Shown piece after piece: positions 42,108-51,121 of a stretch of 64,000 nt of DNA. The notes under the pieces are model-generated. The model ran no database searches, was not told the origin of the DNA, and saw only the letters and a program-made list of their open reading frames with translations. The position numbers were made by a program, and so were the translations under genes. Location of the stretch: the NCBI GenBank assembly GCA_021732975.1, contig JAKFWC010000023.1, positions 558,001-622,000 on the forward strand, read 5' to 3'. This DNA is from Planctomycetaceae bacterium. Its GTDB lineage: Bacteria > Planctomycetota > Planctomycetia > Planctomycetales > Planctomycetaceae. Numbering within the stretch: position 1 is the stretch's first letter; each line of letters begins with the position of its first letter.

Positions 42108-42695
42108 TTACCCAGCCACAGGCGTTGGAGTTTCATCCGACTGCGTCTTCTCGACCAACAGCAGTTTCGGCGAAAATCGTTCTCCCACATGTCCCGAGTA
42201 CCACTTCACCAGCAGAGAGGGGGGGAAGGCAGCCACGGTTCGTTCCACAGCAGTCGTTTCCTCGAAACCGCCGGAATGTCCGGGATAGGCGAGAATCGTC
42301 AACCGGCCGCCGACGTGCAGCAGAGAAATTGCGTCGTCGATCGCCGCAAGGGTCGAGGACGATTTCGTGACGATCGATTTGTCGCCGCGAGGTAGATACC
42401 CCAGATTGAACATCACCGTGGAAACGCAGCCGCGATGCTGCGGTTCGATCCATTTTCGCATGTGAGCGTGATCGTCGTGAATCAGCCGGACATTGGTCAT
42501 GCCCGCGGCCGTCAATCGCGTGGCCGTGCTTTTCAACGCAGATTCCTGAATATCGAAGGCATAGACCTGGCCCAACGGTCCCACTCGTTGAGCGAGGAAC
42601 AGCGTGTCGTGTCCGTTGCCCGCCGTGGCATCGATTACGATGTCCCCGCTGGCTGCCCCACAGAGTTGGTGAGCTTGTTCTGTGAGCGAGAGCAT
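42108..42695 (-). CDS. mnmM: MnmM-like class I SAM-dependent methyltransferase
   Basis: MnmM (YtqB) methylates nm5(s2)U34 of certain tRNAs to mnm5(s2)U in bacteria lacking MnmC's methyltransferase half. The 195-residue product has the SAM-binding motif GDIVIDATAGNGHDTLFLAQ (about 17-36), the acidic strand end VYAFDIQESAL, and VMFNLGYLPRGDKSIVTKSS, which is the strongest sign of the YtqB/MnmM family. The start ATG overlaps the stop codon of the FAD-dependent oxidase by one base (TGATG), so the two are translationally coupled. That neighbour is of the type expected for the preceding step. Family call is confident; the substrate is inferred. Confidence 0.85.
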   Translation of the reverse strand: MLSLTEQAHQLCGAASGDIVIDATAGNGHDTLFLAQRVGPLGQVYAFDIQESALKSTATRLTAAGMTNVRLIHDDHAHMRKWIEPQHRGCVSTVMFNLGYLPRGDKSIVTKSSSTLAAIDDAISLLHVGGRLTILAYPGHSGGFEETTAVERTVAAFPPSLLVKWYSGHVGERFSPKLLLVEKTQSDETPTPVAG

Positions 42696-43897
42696 CAGGG
42701 CCCCTTAGCTCGGCGGGATAGATCGACCGACGGATCGAGTCGCTCGGCACCAGAGATGACCCGCGTCAGATGCCGGGCGAAGTAGGGAGCCATCAGCGAA
42801 CCCTTCGACGCCAGGCCGTTCAGAAATCCCAATTGTGGCGATTGTGGGCGAAACCCCAGTGCCGGCCGCGGATCGCGCAGAATCGGTCGCACTGCGGCGA
42901 CATGATCGAACACTTCATACGATCCGCTCACGACCGTCTGCAATCGCGCTTCCAACTCCCGGCGGCCTTCTGCGGTGGGGATGTTATCGAACCGGGACCA
43001 GTCGTAAGTTGAACCGACGCGCACCACGTCACCGCCGATGGGAGCCAACCATACGTCACCGTGGATCACACGGCGTTCCGTCCAGCCGGGAATCCGCACG
43101 GTCAGAATCTCCCCTTTCGCAGGTTGGAATTCGATGTTCGCGAACCACGGATTGTTGGCGCCGCCGTATCCCTGACAGCAAATCAACCGATGGGCATGCA
43201 ATTGCCATCGCGGTAATTCCACACCATCCGTCGTCAACACGACATCGTTGGGAAGTTGAACATCGGCGGTAAGGCAGGAATCGTGTTGTTCCAGAAAGTG
43301 TCGTGAAACCTCCAGAAAGGGCGCGACATCCAACCGGCCCCCGGCCAGCATCTCAAAACAACCCTGCGGCGCGAGGAACCGGTGCCGGTCGATGTCGGGA
43401 GCAGGCGGTTGTCGGACAACGTTTCCACGGATATCGGCTTCGTTCCGGTGTGCCACTGGCTCTGCCAGTGGTTTCTCTTCGATGGAACCCCCGATGCCCA
43501 CTCCTTCCGGAGCACTGGCAGAGCCAGTGGCACACATCGAAGCCGGAGGCGTGACGAATTCTCCCGACGCGAGGCGGCGTTCAAAATACCGCAAATCATC
43601 CGGACCGGTGAAGCATCGCACCATCGGACCGGAATGAAAAAAGGCCGTGCCGGTCGACTGCTCCACGCGGCGATAGAACTCGACGGCAACCGGCCAGAAC
43701 TCGCTCCACCGCCAAGTGGGAACCAGCCGCTGCCCGGTGATGGGCGTCATCAACCCCGCCGCCACTTTGGAAGACGTGACCGCTTCCGCGCGATCGATCA
43801 CCATCACCCGCAGACCGGCCCAATGACACCACCATGCCAGCGTCGTCCCCGCGAGGCCTTGTCCGAGAATGATGATGTCGAAGTGCCGGCTGCTCAT
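42695..43897 (-). CDS. FAD-dependent oxidoreductase (DAO/MnmC(o)-like)
   Basis: A 400-residue amine-oxidase-type flavoprotein. FAD binding: FDIIILGQGLAGTTLAWWCH at residues 6-25 and VMVIDRAEAVTSSKVAAGLM with the TGQR motif (MTPITGQRL). The C-terminal half has EILTVRIPGW, WLAPIGGDVVRVGSTYDWS and a late FAD contact region VRPILRDPRPALGFRPQ with GLASKGSLMAPYFARHL. This is the DAO fold also used by the oxidase half of MnmC and by glycine oxidase. It overlaps mnmM by one base. Residues about 121-152 (MCATGSASAPEGVGIGGSIE) are coded by a palindromic repeat and are probably not conserved. The substrate could be cmnm5U34 in tRNA; a free amino acid is the alternative. Confidence 0.8.
   Translation of the reverse strand: MSSRHFDIIILGQGLAGTTLAWWCHWAGLRVMVIDRAEAVTSSKVAAGLMTPITGQRLVPTWRWSEFWPVAVEFYRRVEQSTGTAFFHSGPMVRCFTGPDDLRYFERRLASGEFVTPPASMCATGSASAPEGVGIGGSIEEKPLAEPVAHRNEADIRGNVVRQPPAPDIDRHRFLAPQGCFEMLAGGRLDVAPFLEVSRHFLEQHDSCLTADVQLPNDVVLTTDGVELPRWQLHAHRLICCQGYGGANNPWFANIEFQPAKGEILTVRIPGWTERRVIHGDVWLAPIGGDVVRVGSTYDWSRFDNIPTAEGRRELEARLQTVVSGSYEVFDHVAAVRPILRDPRPALGFRPQSPQLGFLNGLASKGSLMAPYFARHLTRVISGAERLDPSVDLSRRAKGP
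43448..43535. repeat. Palindromic repeat pair inside the FAD-oxidoreductase gene
   Basis: Arms at 43448-43470 and 43513-43535 are perfect inverted copies over 23 bases, separated by 42 bases. Each arm is itself a hairpin (CACTGGC-TCT-GCCAGTG). The reading frame of the host gene passes through it without a stop. Related single arms lie at 37531 and 40766. Confidence 0.85.
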
Positions 43898-43924
43898 CCC
43901 GACGATTGTATCGCGCTGTCTCTC

Positions 43925-44605
43925 TCAACGCTGATCGAGAGACGGGGCAATCGAAGGGAAACCACCTCCAAAACCACCCTGTTGGCCGCCGAAACCGCCG
44001 CCACCGCCGAAAAATCCCGGATTCGATGGGTCGTGTTCAAAGAGCGCGTCACCCTGTTCGAGCCTCTGGATGAGTTCGCCGATTTCTTTGTGGGTGGCTC
44101 GCGTCTGGACAATGATCACGACCGAATGATCGATAATGGGGTTGGCTGATGCGGCGATGTCTTTGGAAATCGGCGCGGTGGGATTCAACAGTCCCGGTTT
44201 GGATGCCATCTGACGGATCGTGCCCGGCGCATCGGGATGATCCGCAGACTTCCAGGAATCGGGCTGCACCAGTTCCGGTAGCAGGCGTGTGACTTCGGTC
44301 GCCATCGTCGTCGGCAGCCGATAGTATCGCGTCAGCACTTCACGGGGATCGATGCTCCGCAGTGGCCTTGGCTTCGATGACTTCAACGCGAGACGATAGT
44401 TTTCGAGCAATCGCAACACATCATCGAGCACTTTTTCCGATTGACGAACCACCATCACGCCGGGAAGAGCGAACACAATCTTGCCCCCCACGCCATCGGT
44501 GGCGCTCCAGTGTGAACTGGTTTGACTTTCAATCGCACGTTGCAGCGAGTTCGATTCGGTCGCATCCTGACACAGGTCACGGACATCGAAGACCGCCGTT
44601 TTCAT
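43925..44605 (-). CDS. STN-like secreted protein, C-terminal part (downstream of a frameshift)
   Basis: From the first Met (44605) this frame gives 226 residues, but the same frame is open further upstream and encodes a stretch (HQLTLEDGALWISTVARIDE) that is the natural continuation of the preceding gene. It therefore appears to be the C-terminal part of one protein of about 565 residues. It has an STN/secretin-N-like region (RYYRLPTTMATEVTRLLPEL) and SVVIIVQTRATHKEIGELIQ, then a Gly-rich tail (GFFGGGGGFGGQQGGFGGGF). It ends 27 bases before the FAD-oxidoreductase gene. Confidence 0.6.
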   Translation of the reverse strand: MKTAVFDVRDLCQDATESNSLQRAIESQTSSHWSATDGVGGKIVFALPGVMVVRQSEKVLDDVLRLLENYRLALKSSKPRPLRSIDPREVLTRYYRLPTTMATEVTRLLPELVQPDSWKSADHPDAPGTIRQMASKPGLLNPTAPISKDIAASANPIIDHSVVIIVQTRATHKEIGELIQRLEQGDALFEHDPSNPGFFGGGGGFGGQQGGFGGGFPSIAPSLDQR

Positions 44606-44658
44606 ACTTTCATCGATGCGGGCGACCGTCGAAATCCAGAGTGCTCCGTCTTCGAGTG

Positions 44659-45627
44659 TCAGTTGATGTGTAATTGCGACAACAATACCTGGAAGACGGT
44701 TTTCAATTTCTGGTCTGTGAGTTTGAGAGTGAGCGGAGTGCGATGTCGCACCCCTTCCTCCTGCAAGCCTTTGTGATCGAGCCGAATCACCATCCCCGAC
44801 AGATGTTCGAGTTCGGCGATGACGGCCGAGAGGGCCGTTTCCTGAAAATCGACGGAGATGGTTTGTTCCAGCTTTGCCCGGAGCGGTTCATGCTGTGGAG
44901 GATCGTTCGTAAATGTTCGTCGTCCATGTTTTCGCAGGGCTGCGAGCAGGCCGGCTAATTCCCGATGAACCGGGTGCGTGGTTTTGGCGAAGAGGACATC
45001 CCCCAACAGCACCAGTTCACCGCCAACGCCATCGACCTGTTCCCATTGACCGCTGGTACACTCCGAGATGGCTTGGAGAATGTTCGACGCTTCGTATCCC
45101 GCATCGAGCAAATCGCCGAGATTGTAGGACACCGTGACGAGGAACTCGTCCGCATGGGCTTTCGTCGTGATGTGAATCAGTCCGGCCGACATATACCAAT
45201 CGAGCTTGAGGGCATGCAGCCGATCCAGCAGCAGGTAGACCGGTTCATCGTGGAGTTGATCGTTCACCGGATCGCTCACCAGATGGCCTTCATCACTGAG
45301 TTGCTGGCGATCCAGCAGCACGCCTGTTCTCAGTTCCGTTTGCAGCCATGTGGCGACATCCTTCAGAGACGCTTCTTTGAACGTGACGGTGGCGGGTTTG
45401 GCGAGCATCTCGGGAACCAATGTCGCCGGATCGACGGTCTGTGGTTCATCCAGTATCACAATCTTGGAACGGTCCACTTCCGTCGTTGCCTCTTTGGCAG
45501 CGCGACGCGGCGTCGTGACGGGCTTCGGTACCCCATCACCACCGGCGAACTGCGCCCATGCCGGGTGCAGTCCAACACCGAAGGTGAAGATCATCGCCGT
45601 CAACACGCTACGAAGTCGATGACTCAT
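44659..45627 (-). CDS. STN-like secreted protein, N-terminal part (frameshifted)
   Basis: A 322-residue product starting MSHRLRSVLTAMIFTFGVGL with a cleavable signal peptide (cut near HPAWA-Q). It holds two repeats of an STN-like unit: VTFKEASLKDVATWLQTELR with RTGVLLDRQQLSDEG, and ISVDFQETALSAVIAELEHL with LTLKLTDQKLKTVFQVLLSQ. The frame stops within the second unit (QLHIN), where the downstream frame continues it, so a one-base shift splits the gene. The frame further upstream of 45627 runs into the kinase gene in another frame and is not coding. Either a real disruption or a sequencing error; I saw no slippery heptamer. Confidence 0.7.
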   Translation of the reverse strand: MSHRLRSVLTAMIFTFGVGLHPAWAQFAGGDGVPKPVTTPRRAAKEATTEVDRSKIVILDEPQTVDPATLVPEMLAKPATVTFKEASLKDVATWLQTELRTGVLLDRQQLSDEGHLVSDPVNDQLHDEPVYLLLDRLHALKLDWYMSAGLIHITTKAHADEFLVTVSYNLGDLLDAGYEASNILQAISECTSGQWEQVDGVGGELVLLGDVLFAKTTHPVHRELAGLLAALRKHGRRTFTNDPPQHEPLRAKLEQTISVDFQETALSAVIAELEHLSGMVIRLDHKGLQEEGVRHRTPLTLKLTDQKLKTVFQVLLSQLHIN

Positions 45628-45818
45628 GAAGTCGCTCCCGGACAAGGCGGAATAAAACGGGGATCCCGTGGCGACGATTGCGTCGTATGGAAATGGAACG
45701 CGAAACAGCCGGGATGATCCACAGAAATGGGTCCGTTCGTGAAGAAATGAGAAAGACGCGGCTCTCTGACATGATTCCTCTCTCCCTCTCTCTGTCTTCT
45801 GTGATTTCTGTAGACCTT

Positions 45819-48800
45819 CTATTTTCCTTCCATCGCCGTTCTCATCGTCGTGGTGATCCGCAATGCGGCGAGTGGGGGTGTTGGCTTCCAGTCGACGGTG
45901 AGCCACAGGATGGCGGTGCCGTCGCGGCTGCCGGTGAGGACTTGCTTGCCGTCGGGGGAGAAGCTGACGCTGGTCACATCTTGGGAGTGGCGGCTGAGTG
46001 TGAGGACTTCTTTGCCGGTGCGGGCGTCCCATAACTTTGCAGCTTGATCGAGGCTGCCCGTCAGTGCGCGGGTGGCATCGGGAGAGAACGCGACCGATGC
46101 CACCGGAGCCGTGTGGCCGGCGAGCGTCAACAGGCAGTTCCCTGTGGCGACATCCCACACTTTGGCGACGTTGTCTTCGCTGCCGGTGATCAACCGTGTC
46201 CCGTCGCGCGACAGGTCCGCCGTCAGCACGGCCCATTGGTGTCCGGAAAACTTCCGGATGACCGCGCCCGTCGCGGTATTCCACAACCAGGCGGTCTTGT
46301 CGCTGGATGTGGTGACGGCCATTTTCCCATCAGAGGAGAACAAAGCCGACCGCACCCGGTCGGTATGCCCGGAGAATGTTCGCACGACTTTGCCCTCGGC
46401 AACGGTCCATAATTTGGCCGTGCCGTCGTCGCTCGCCGTCAGCACGAATTGACCGTCGGGGGAAAAGGCCGCGGAGTTGACGAACGCGGTGTGTTCGCCT
46501 TCCAGCTTGCGGACGGCTTGCCCGGTTTCGGCGTTCCAGATGCGGGCGGAATTGTCCCAACTGCCGGTGACAATGAGCGTGTTGTCGGGCGAGAACCGGG
46601 CCGAGGCCACCGCACCGTGTGGGCTGAAGGTCATCCGTTCGCGACCGGTCTTCAGATCCCACAAGCGGGCATCATTGCCGCCGATGGTGAGGACCGCATC
46701 ACCTGGAGCAAAGTTCGCAGCCCACAATAACCCGCCGGTCCGTTTCAGATCGATGAGGGGCGACAACGAGCCGCCGACTGCCGGGGATTGGATCTCGCGG
46801 CCCGTTTCCAGTTCCCACATCCGGACGACGCGGCTTTCGGCCTGAGAGACGAGCAATTTCGCACCATCGTCGGAGATGTCGATCGCATGGATCAATTCTT
46901 CAAATGGTCCGAAGGTGTTCAGCACTTTTGCGGTGGTGATGTCCCACACGCGGATCAATTTGTCGGCACACGCCGTAACCACGCGCTGCCCGCCGGGAAC
47001 GACGGCTATTGTCAACACGCTATCGGGATGTTTCAGGATCGCGTCGACAATTTCCTTGCCAGTTGCCACATCCCATTGACTGACGGTGTTGTCGCCGCTG
47101 GCGGTGAGCGCACGGTTTCCTTCCGGAAGAAATGCGGCTTTCGCGATCCGGCGAGTGTGGGCTTTTAGTTCGAACCTTTTCTCGCCGGAAGTGACATCCC
47201 ATAGCGCGGCGTAACCTTTGGCATCGCCGGTGAGAAGCGAGTGCTCATCCGGAGAGAGCGCGATGGCCGTCACTTCAGCGCGATGGTCGGGGTACGAACG
47301 CAAGAGTTCGCCCGTTTTCACATCCCAGAGTTGGGCCTGCTTGGTGTTCCCGCCCGTGAAGAGTCGTGAACCGTCGCGACTCAAAACGGCGGCTGCGGCC
47401 CGGCCGGTGCGGTCGAACCGTCGCACTTGTGTCCCGGTGGTGACATCCCAGATGCGGGCCGTGTTGTCGACGGCCGCGGTGAGCAACCCCCGACCACGAT
47501 CAAAGAACTGGGCCGTCGAAGCCAGGAACTGATGGCCTTCCTCGAACGTGTGCTTTAACTCACCCGTCGTACTGTTCCAGGTCCGGGCGGTCCGATCACA
47601 ACTGGCGGTCACCACCCATTCCTGATTCGGCGAGAACGATGCCGCCAGTACGGCATCGGCGTGTCCCTCGAACTTGCGGCCCTGCAATGACCGGAGTTCT
47701 TCATACCTGGCGATGCTCCACTCACGCACCGTGGCATCGTGACTGGCGGACAGCAGCGTACGGCCATTAGGTGATGCCGCAGCGGCGCGGACCGCGCTAT
47801 CATGCCCGCGGAATGTTTTGATCAGCGCTCCGCTTCCCATATCCCACAATCGCACGGTGTTGTCTTCGCCGCCGCTGAGAAGCAGCTTGCCGTCATCGAT
47901 CACGGCGAGCGAACGAACGGCAGTGGCGTGCCCGTCCCATTCGCGGAACCTTGCGGGCGGGGTGACACGGTCCCTTTTTTCCAGATTGCGGAAGTTGTAC
48001 GCCTGGAGTTCTTCCGGCTTCCAGACCAGCACGCGGTGATCGAACCCGCCGGTGGCGACCGATTGCCCATCGGCGGCGAACGTGGCACAGTAGACCGGCC
48101 CGCGATGTCCCGTGAACGCGGGGCTGCGACTGACGCCATCGACACTCCACACAATCGCGGTCCCATCCTGACTGACTGTGACGATACGCTGTTCATCCGG
48201 AGAAAATGTGGCCTGCCAGACCCACCAGGTATGACCGCGGAACGCTCGCAGTTCCTTGCCCTCGGCGACATTCCACAAGCGGGCCGTCTGATCGTACGAG
48301 GCCGTGAGCAGCCGTTGTCCATCTTTGGAAAATGCGACGCTGAGTGCCGCGTCGTCGTGACCGGAAAACATCTTCACGTGTTGACCGTCTGCGGCATTCC
48401 AGAGTTGCACGAAGCCGCTGGGATCATCGCTGGCCGTGGCGAGCTGTGTGCCATCCGGGGAGAACGCCACGCTGTGTACATAGACACCGCCGTGTTTCAA
48501 CGTGTGTAGCAATTTCCCGGTGGAGCGGTTCCAGATCTTGGCGGCACCATCCCATCCGCCGGTGGCGAACATGTTGCCATCGGGGGAAACGGCGAGGGCA
48601 TCGAGTGGCGCGCCGGCCGGGAACGTGCGGGTGCTTTGGCTGCAGAGATGCATCAGCCGCCCCCATTCCCAGTTGCGAAGTTCCGGCTTGCAACCGTCGA
48701 GCAATTGTCTTGCGGTGTCGAAGGCATTCTCATTGATCTTGGCGGCGGCGAGACCAATCCGCGCGATGTAGGCTTCGTACTCTTCGGCGCGCTTGGCGAG

Positions 48801-50978
48801 TTCTTCTTTCGCGCGGGCCTCTTCGGCAACCCGTTGTTGCTGTTCGGCGCGGTCGCGCGATTTGACGGCGTCCTTCTTAGCCAGTTCTTCCTGTTCGCGC
48901 GCCTGTTCCGCTTCGAGGCGTTTGCGATCGGCATCAGCCTTCGCGGCCAACGCCTGTTGTTTCGCGATCCTTTCATCATCCCGCGCGATGTCGGCCAAAC
49001 GCTTTTCTTCTTTAGCTTCGCCTTCGGCTTTGCGAGCGATCCCCTCTGCCGTGCGGGCCTTTTCGGCTTCGTACTTGATCCAGAAGAACGCTACCGTCAC
49101 TGTGGCGAAGACGACTGCGGCGAGTCCCACCGCCATTTTCCTCAACGCAGCCAGTCGACCCTTGCGGGCTTCGCGCTCCTGTTTGTCGCCGAGCAATTGC
49201 TGTCGCAGCGTGGTGTGTTCGGCCACTTGCTCATCGAGCAGTGATAGCCCGAGATCGAAATCTCCGCGACGACGTGCGCTCTCAGCATAAGCTTGCTGCG
49301 CCTTGGCAATTCCGGCTGCGGCCCGCTTGTTACCGGACCACAGTTCGTACGCTTCCTGAAAGCCGAAGAGCGCCTTCGCATAGGCTTGGTACTCGTCCGA
49401 CCGCTGCGCTTCCACGAGGTCGTCTTCGGCGCGGCTGGACAGCAAAATGCTCTCGCTATGCGATTGATAATCACGGATGGCCGACTGAAATGAACGGGCA
49501 TCGGCATACCGATCGGCAGGTTCGGTCGCCATCGCCTTCATGGCGATGTCGACGAGTTCGCCTGTCTTGTCGGTCGGCGTGATCTCATTTCGTGCCGCCG
49601 CCATGAGGCATTTCATGGCGTTCTTGCCTTTGTGCGGCGGTTCCCCGGTCACGATTTCGTAAAGCATTGCGCCGAGCAGATAGACATCGCTTTGCGCAGA
49701 AATCTTTTCGATCGGCCCGGTCGCCATTTCGGGCGCCATGTACGCCGGCGTGCCCCCCATCGACTGCGTTTCGGTGATGCTCGCCGACTTGCGGAAGTGC
49801 TTCGACGGTTGTGCGAGGCCCCAATCCATCACCAGGACTTCACCATATTCACCGAGCATGGTGTTCTCGGGCTTCAAATCGCGATGCACCACGCCACGGG
49901 CGTGCGCGAAGGCAATTGCATCGGCGACCCGCATCAGGATGTCGAGGTTTTCCGTCAGCGACTTCTGCGAAATCACCTCATCCCAAGGCGTACCCTGCAC
50001 TTTTTTCATCGAGTAGAACAGCGCACCGGTGCTGTTCTTACCGACATCGTAAATCGGCACGATGTTGGGGTGATCGAGATCGCCGGTGACCACGGCTTCG
50101 GCGAGGAACTTCGCCTTCTGTTTGTCGTTCTCGGCGGCGGGCCCTTTGATCATCTTAAGGGCGACACTGCGGTCAATCGAAGTCTGCCGGGCGTCGTAGA
50201 CCACGCCCATGCCCCCTTCGCCGAGGATTTTCAACAACTCGTACTCGGCATCATTTGCATCCGGCGTGACCTTCACATCGCGTAACGATTTGGTCTTGAT
50301 AACCAGCGTATTCTTCGCCACTTTGGTGGGCTTTTCGCGGGCCTTCATCGTGGCGCCGGGGCGCGTGTTCGCCCCGTCGTCGTCGCCCCATTCGGATTGA
50401 ATCGTTCTGATCAGCGACTCGGGGACATCGTTGGAGACAAAGGTCTTGTCGTTCGCCAGCGAAGCGTGATCGGCAAACGATTCCGTCACAAACGTTTTGC
50501 CGCCATCGTTCTCATCGACGACGAGCGTTCGATCAGCTCCGGTCGCATCGCGCGCGGAGGAAAAATCTCCCACGATGGTGCGATCGGCCTCGTGATCCGC
50601 CGGGGGAACTTCGATGCCGATGGTCTTCAGGCCGGATTGGTCTTCCGGTGGGAATTCGTCGGAAGCGAAAGTTTTGTTGGGATCGGCGTCCTCGGCTTTC
50701 GATGCCGCAGGAGAAGATTCCTGCGAAACGAACTCGTCAGAAACAAACGTCTGATCGGTGGCGTTCGCGGCCTCGTTAGAGAGCGAGGATTCACCGGAAC
50801 GATTTGGTCCCGATGATGCATCGTCGGCGGGCGAAGAGAGCACTTCGCTCATCAGCGTCGCGCCGCCATCGTCCGAGGAATCGAGGCTGGAGGTCAGCCG
50901 CTTGTGACACGCCGAACACAGGCCGGAAACGAGGTCCGCCCCCTGAACGCGTTGGCCACAGTGTGGACATTTCAACAT
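45819..50978 (-). CDS. Membrane-anchored Ser/Thr protein kinase with 21 WD40 repeats
   Basis: A 1,719-residue protein. Residues 1-25 are a zinc ribbon (CPHC at 4-7, CSAC at 21-24). Residues 70-195 carry repeated short motifs of the type TFVSDEF, TFASDEF, TIVGDF, TLVVDEN, TFVTESF and TFVSND. The kinase domain (about 246-520) has the P-loop GEGGMGVVY, VALKMIK, HRDLKPEN at 365-372, MDWGLAQ in place of DFG, and GTPAYMAPE. A membrane helix is at about 614-635, then a long charged coiled coil to about 760. The remaining 900 or so residues are WD40 repeats; I count 21 units, which would make three seven-bladed propellers outside the membrane. The signal sensed and the substrates are unknown. It follows the giant exoprotein gene by 143 bases on the same strand. 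Confidence 0.95.
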   Translation of the reverse strand: MLKCPHCGQRVQGADLVSGLCSACHKRLTSSLDSSDDGGATLMSEVLSSPADDASSGPNRSGESSLSNEAANATDQTFVSDEFVSQESSPAASKAEDADPNKTFASDEFPPEDQSGLKTIGIEVPPADHEADRTIVGDFSSARDATGADRTLVVDENDGGKTFVTESFADHASLANDKTFVSNDVPESLIRTIQSEWGDDDGANTRPGATMKAREKPTKVAKNTLVIKTKSLRDVKVTPDANDAEYELLKILGEGGMGVVYDARQTSIDRSVALKMIKGPAAENDKQKAKFLAEAVVTGDLDHPNIVPIYDVGKNSTGALFYSMKKVQGTPWDEVISQKSLTENLDILMRVADAIAFAHARGVVHRDLKPENTMLGEYGEVLVMDWGLAQPSKHFRKSASITETQSMGGTPAYMAPEMATGPIEKISAQSDVYLLGAMLYEIVTGEPPHKGKNAMKCLMAAARNEITPTDKTGELVDIAMKAMATEPADRYADARSFQSAIRDYQSHSESILLSSRAEDDLVEAQRSDEYQAYAKALFGFQEAYELWSGNKRAAAGIAKAQQAYAESARRRGDFDLGLSLLDEQVAEHTTLRQQLLGDKQEREARKGRLAALRKMAVGLAAVVFATVTVAFFWIKYEAEKARTAEGIARKAEGEAKEEKRLADIARDDERIAKQQALAAKADADRKRLEAEQAREQEELAKKDAVKSRDRAEQQQRVAEEARAKEELAKRAEEYEAYIARIGLAAAKINENAFDTARQLLDGCKPELRNWEWGRLMHLCSQSTRTFPAGAPLDALAVSPDGNMFATGGWDGAAKIWNRSTGKLLHTLKHGGVYVHSVAFSPDGTQLATASDDPSGFVQLWNAADGQHVKMFSGHDDAALSVAFSKDGQRLLTASYDQTARLWNVAEGKELRAFRGHTWWVWQATFSPDEQRIVTVSQDGTAIVWSVDGVSRSPAFTGHRGPVYCATFAADGQSVATGGFDHRVLVWKPEELQAYNFRNLEKRDRVTPPARFREWDGHATAVRSLAVIDDGKLLLSGGEDNTVRLWDMGSGALIKTFRGHDSAVRAAAASPNGRTLLSASHDATVREWSIARYEELRSLQGRKFEGHADAVLAASFSPNQEWVVTASCDRTARTWNSTTGELKHTFEEGHQFLASTAQFFDRGRGLLTAAVDNTARIWDVTTGTQVRRFDRTGRAAAAVLSRDGSRLFTGGNTKQAQLWDVKTGELLRSYPDHRAEVTAIALSPDEHSLLTGDAKGYAALWDVTSGEKRFELKAHTRRIAKAAFLPEGNRALTASGDNTVSQWDVATGKEIVDAILKHPDSVLTIAVVPGGQRVVTACADKLIRVWDITTAKVLNTFGPFEELIHAIDISDDGAKLLVSQAESRVVRMWELETGREIQSPAVGGSLSPLIDLKRTGGLLWAANFAPGDAVLTIGGNDARLWDLKTGRERMTFSPHGAVASARFSPDNTLIVTGSWDNSARIWNAETGQAVRKLEGEHTAFVNSAAFSPDGQFVLTASDDGTAKLWTVAEGKVVRTFSGHTDRVRSALFSSDGKMAVTTSSDKTAWLWNTATGAVIRKFSGHQWAVLTADLSRDGTRLITGSEDNVAKVWDVATGNCLLTLAGHTAPVASVAFSPDATRALTGSLDQAAKLWDARTGKEVLTLSRHSQDVTSVSFSPDGKQVLTGSRDGTAILWLTVDWKPTPPLAALRITTTMRTAMEGK

Positions 50979-51121
50979 GATGTCTTACCGTCAGAACATG
51001 GATTCAAGCTCGAGTGACGCTGGTCGTCGGGAGTGTGATGATCGCACTCCACATCCCGAGTGTTCGTCTTCCCTGACGGTTCTGGTCGGATGAATTCGCG
51101 GCGTTCGCGAAACCCTTCGAA

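Noticed and set aside
45819-46284. N-terminal extension of the STN-like protein into the kinase gene
   Set aside because: The open frame continues, but those residues are a shifted reading of WD40 repeats; the signal peptide begins at 45627.
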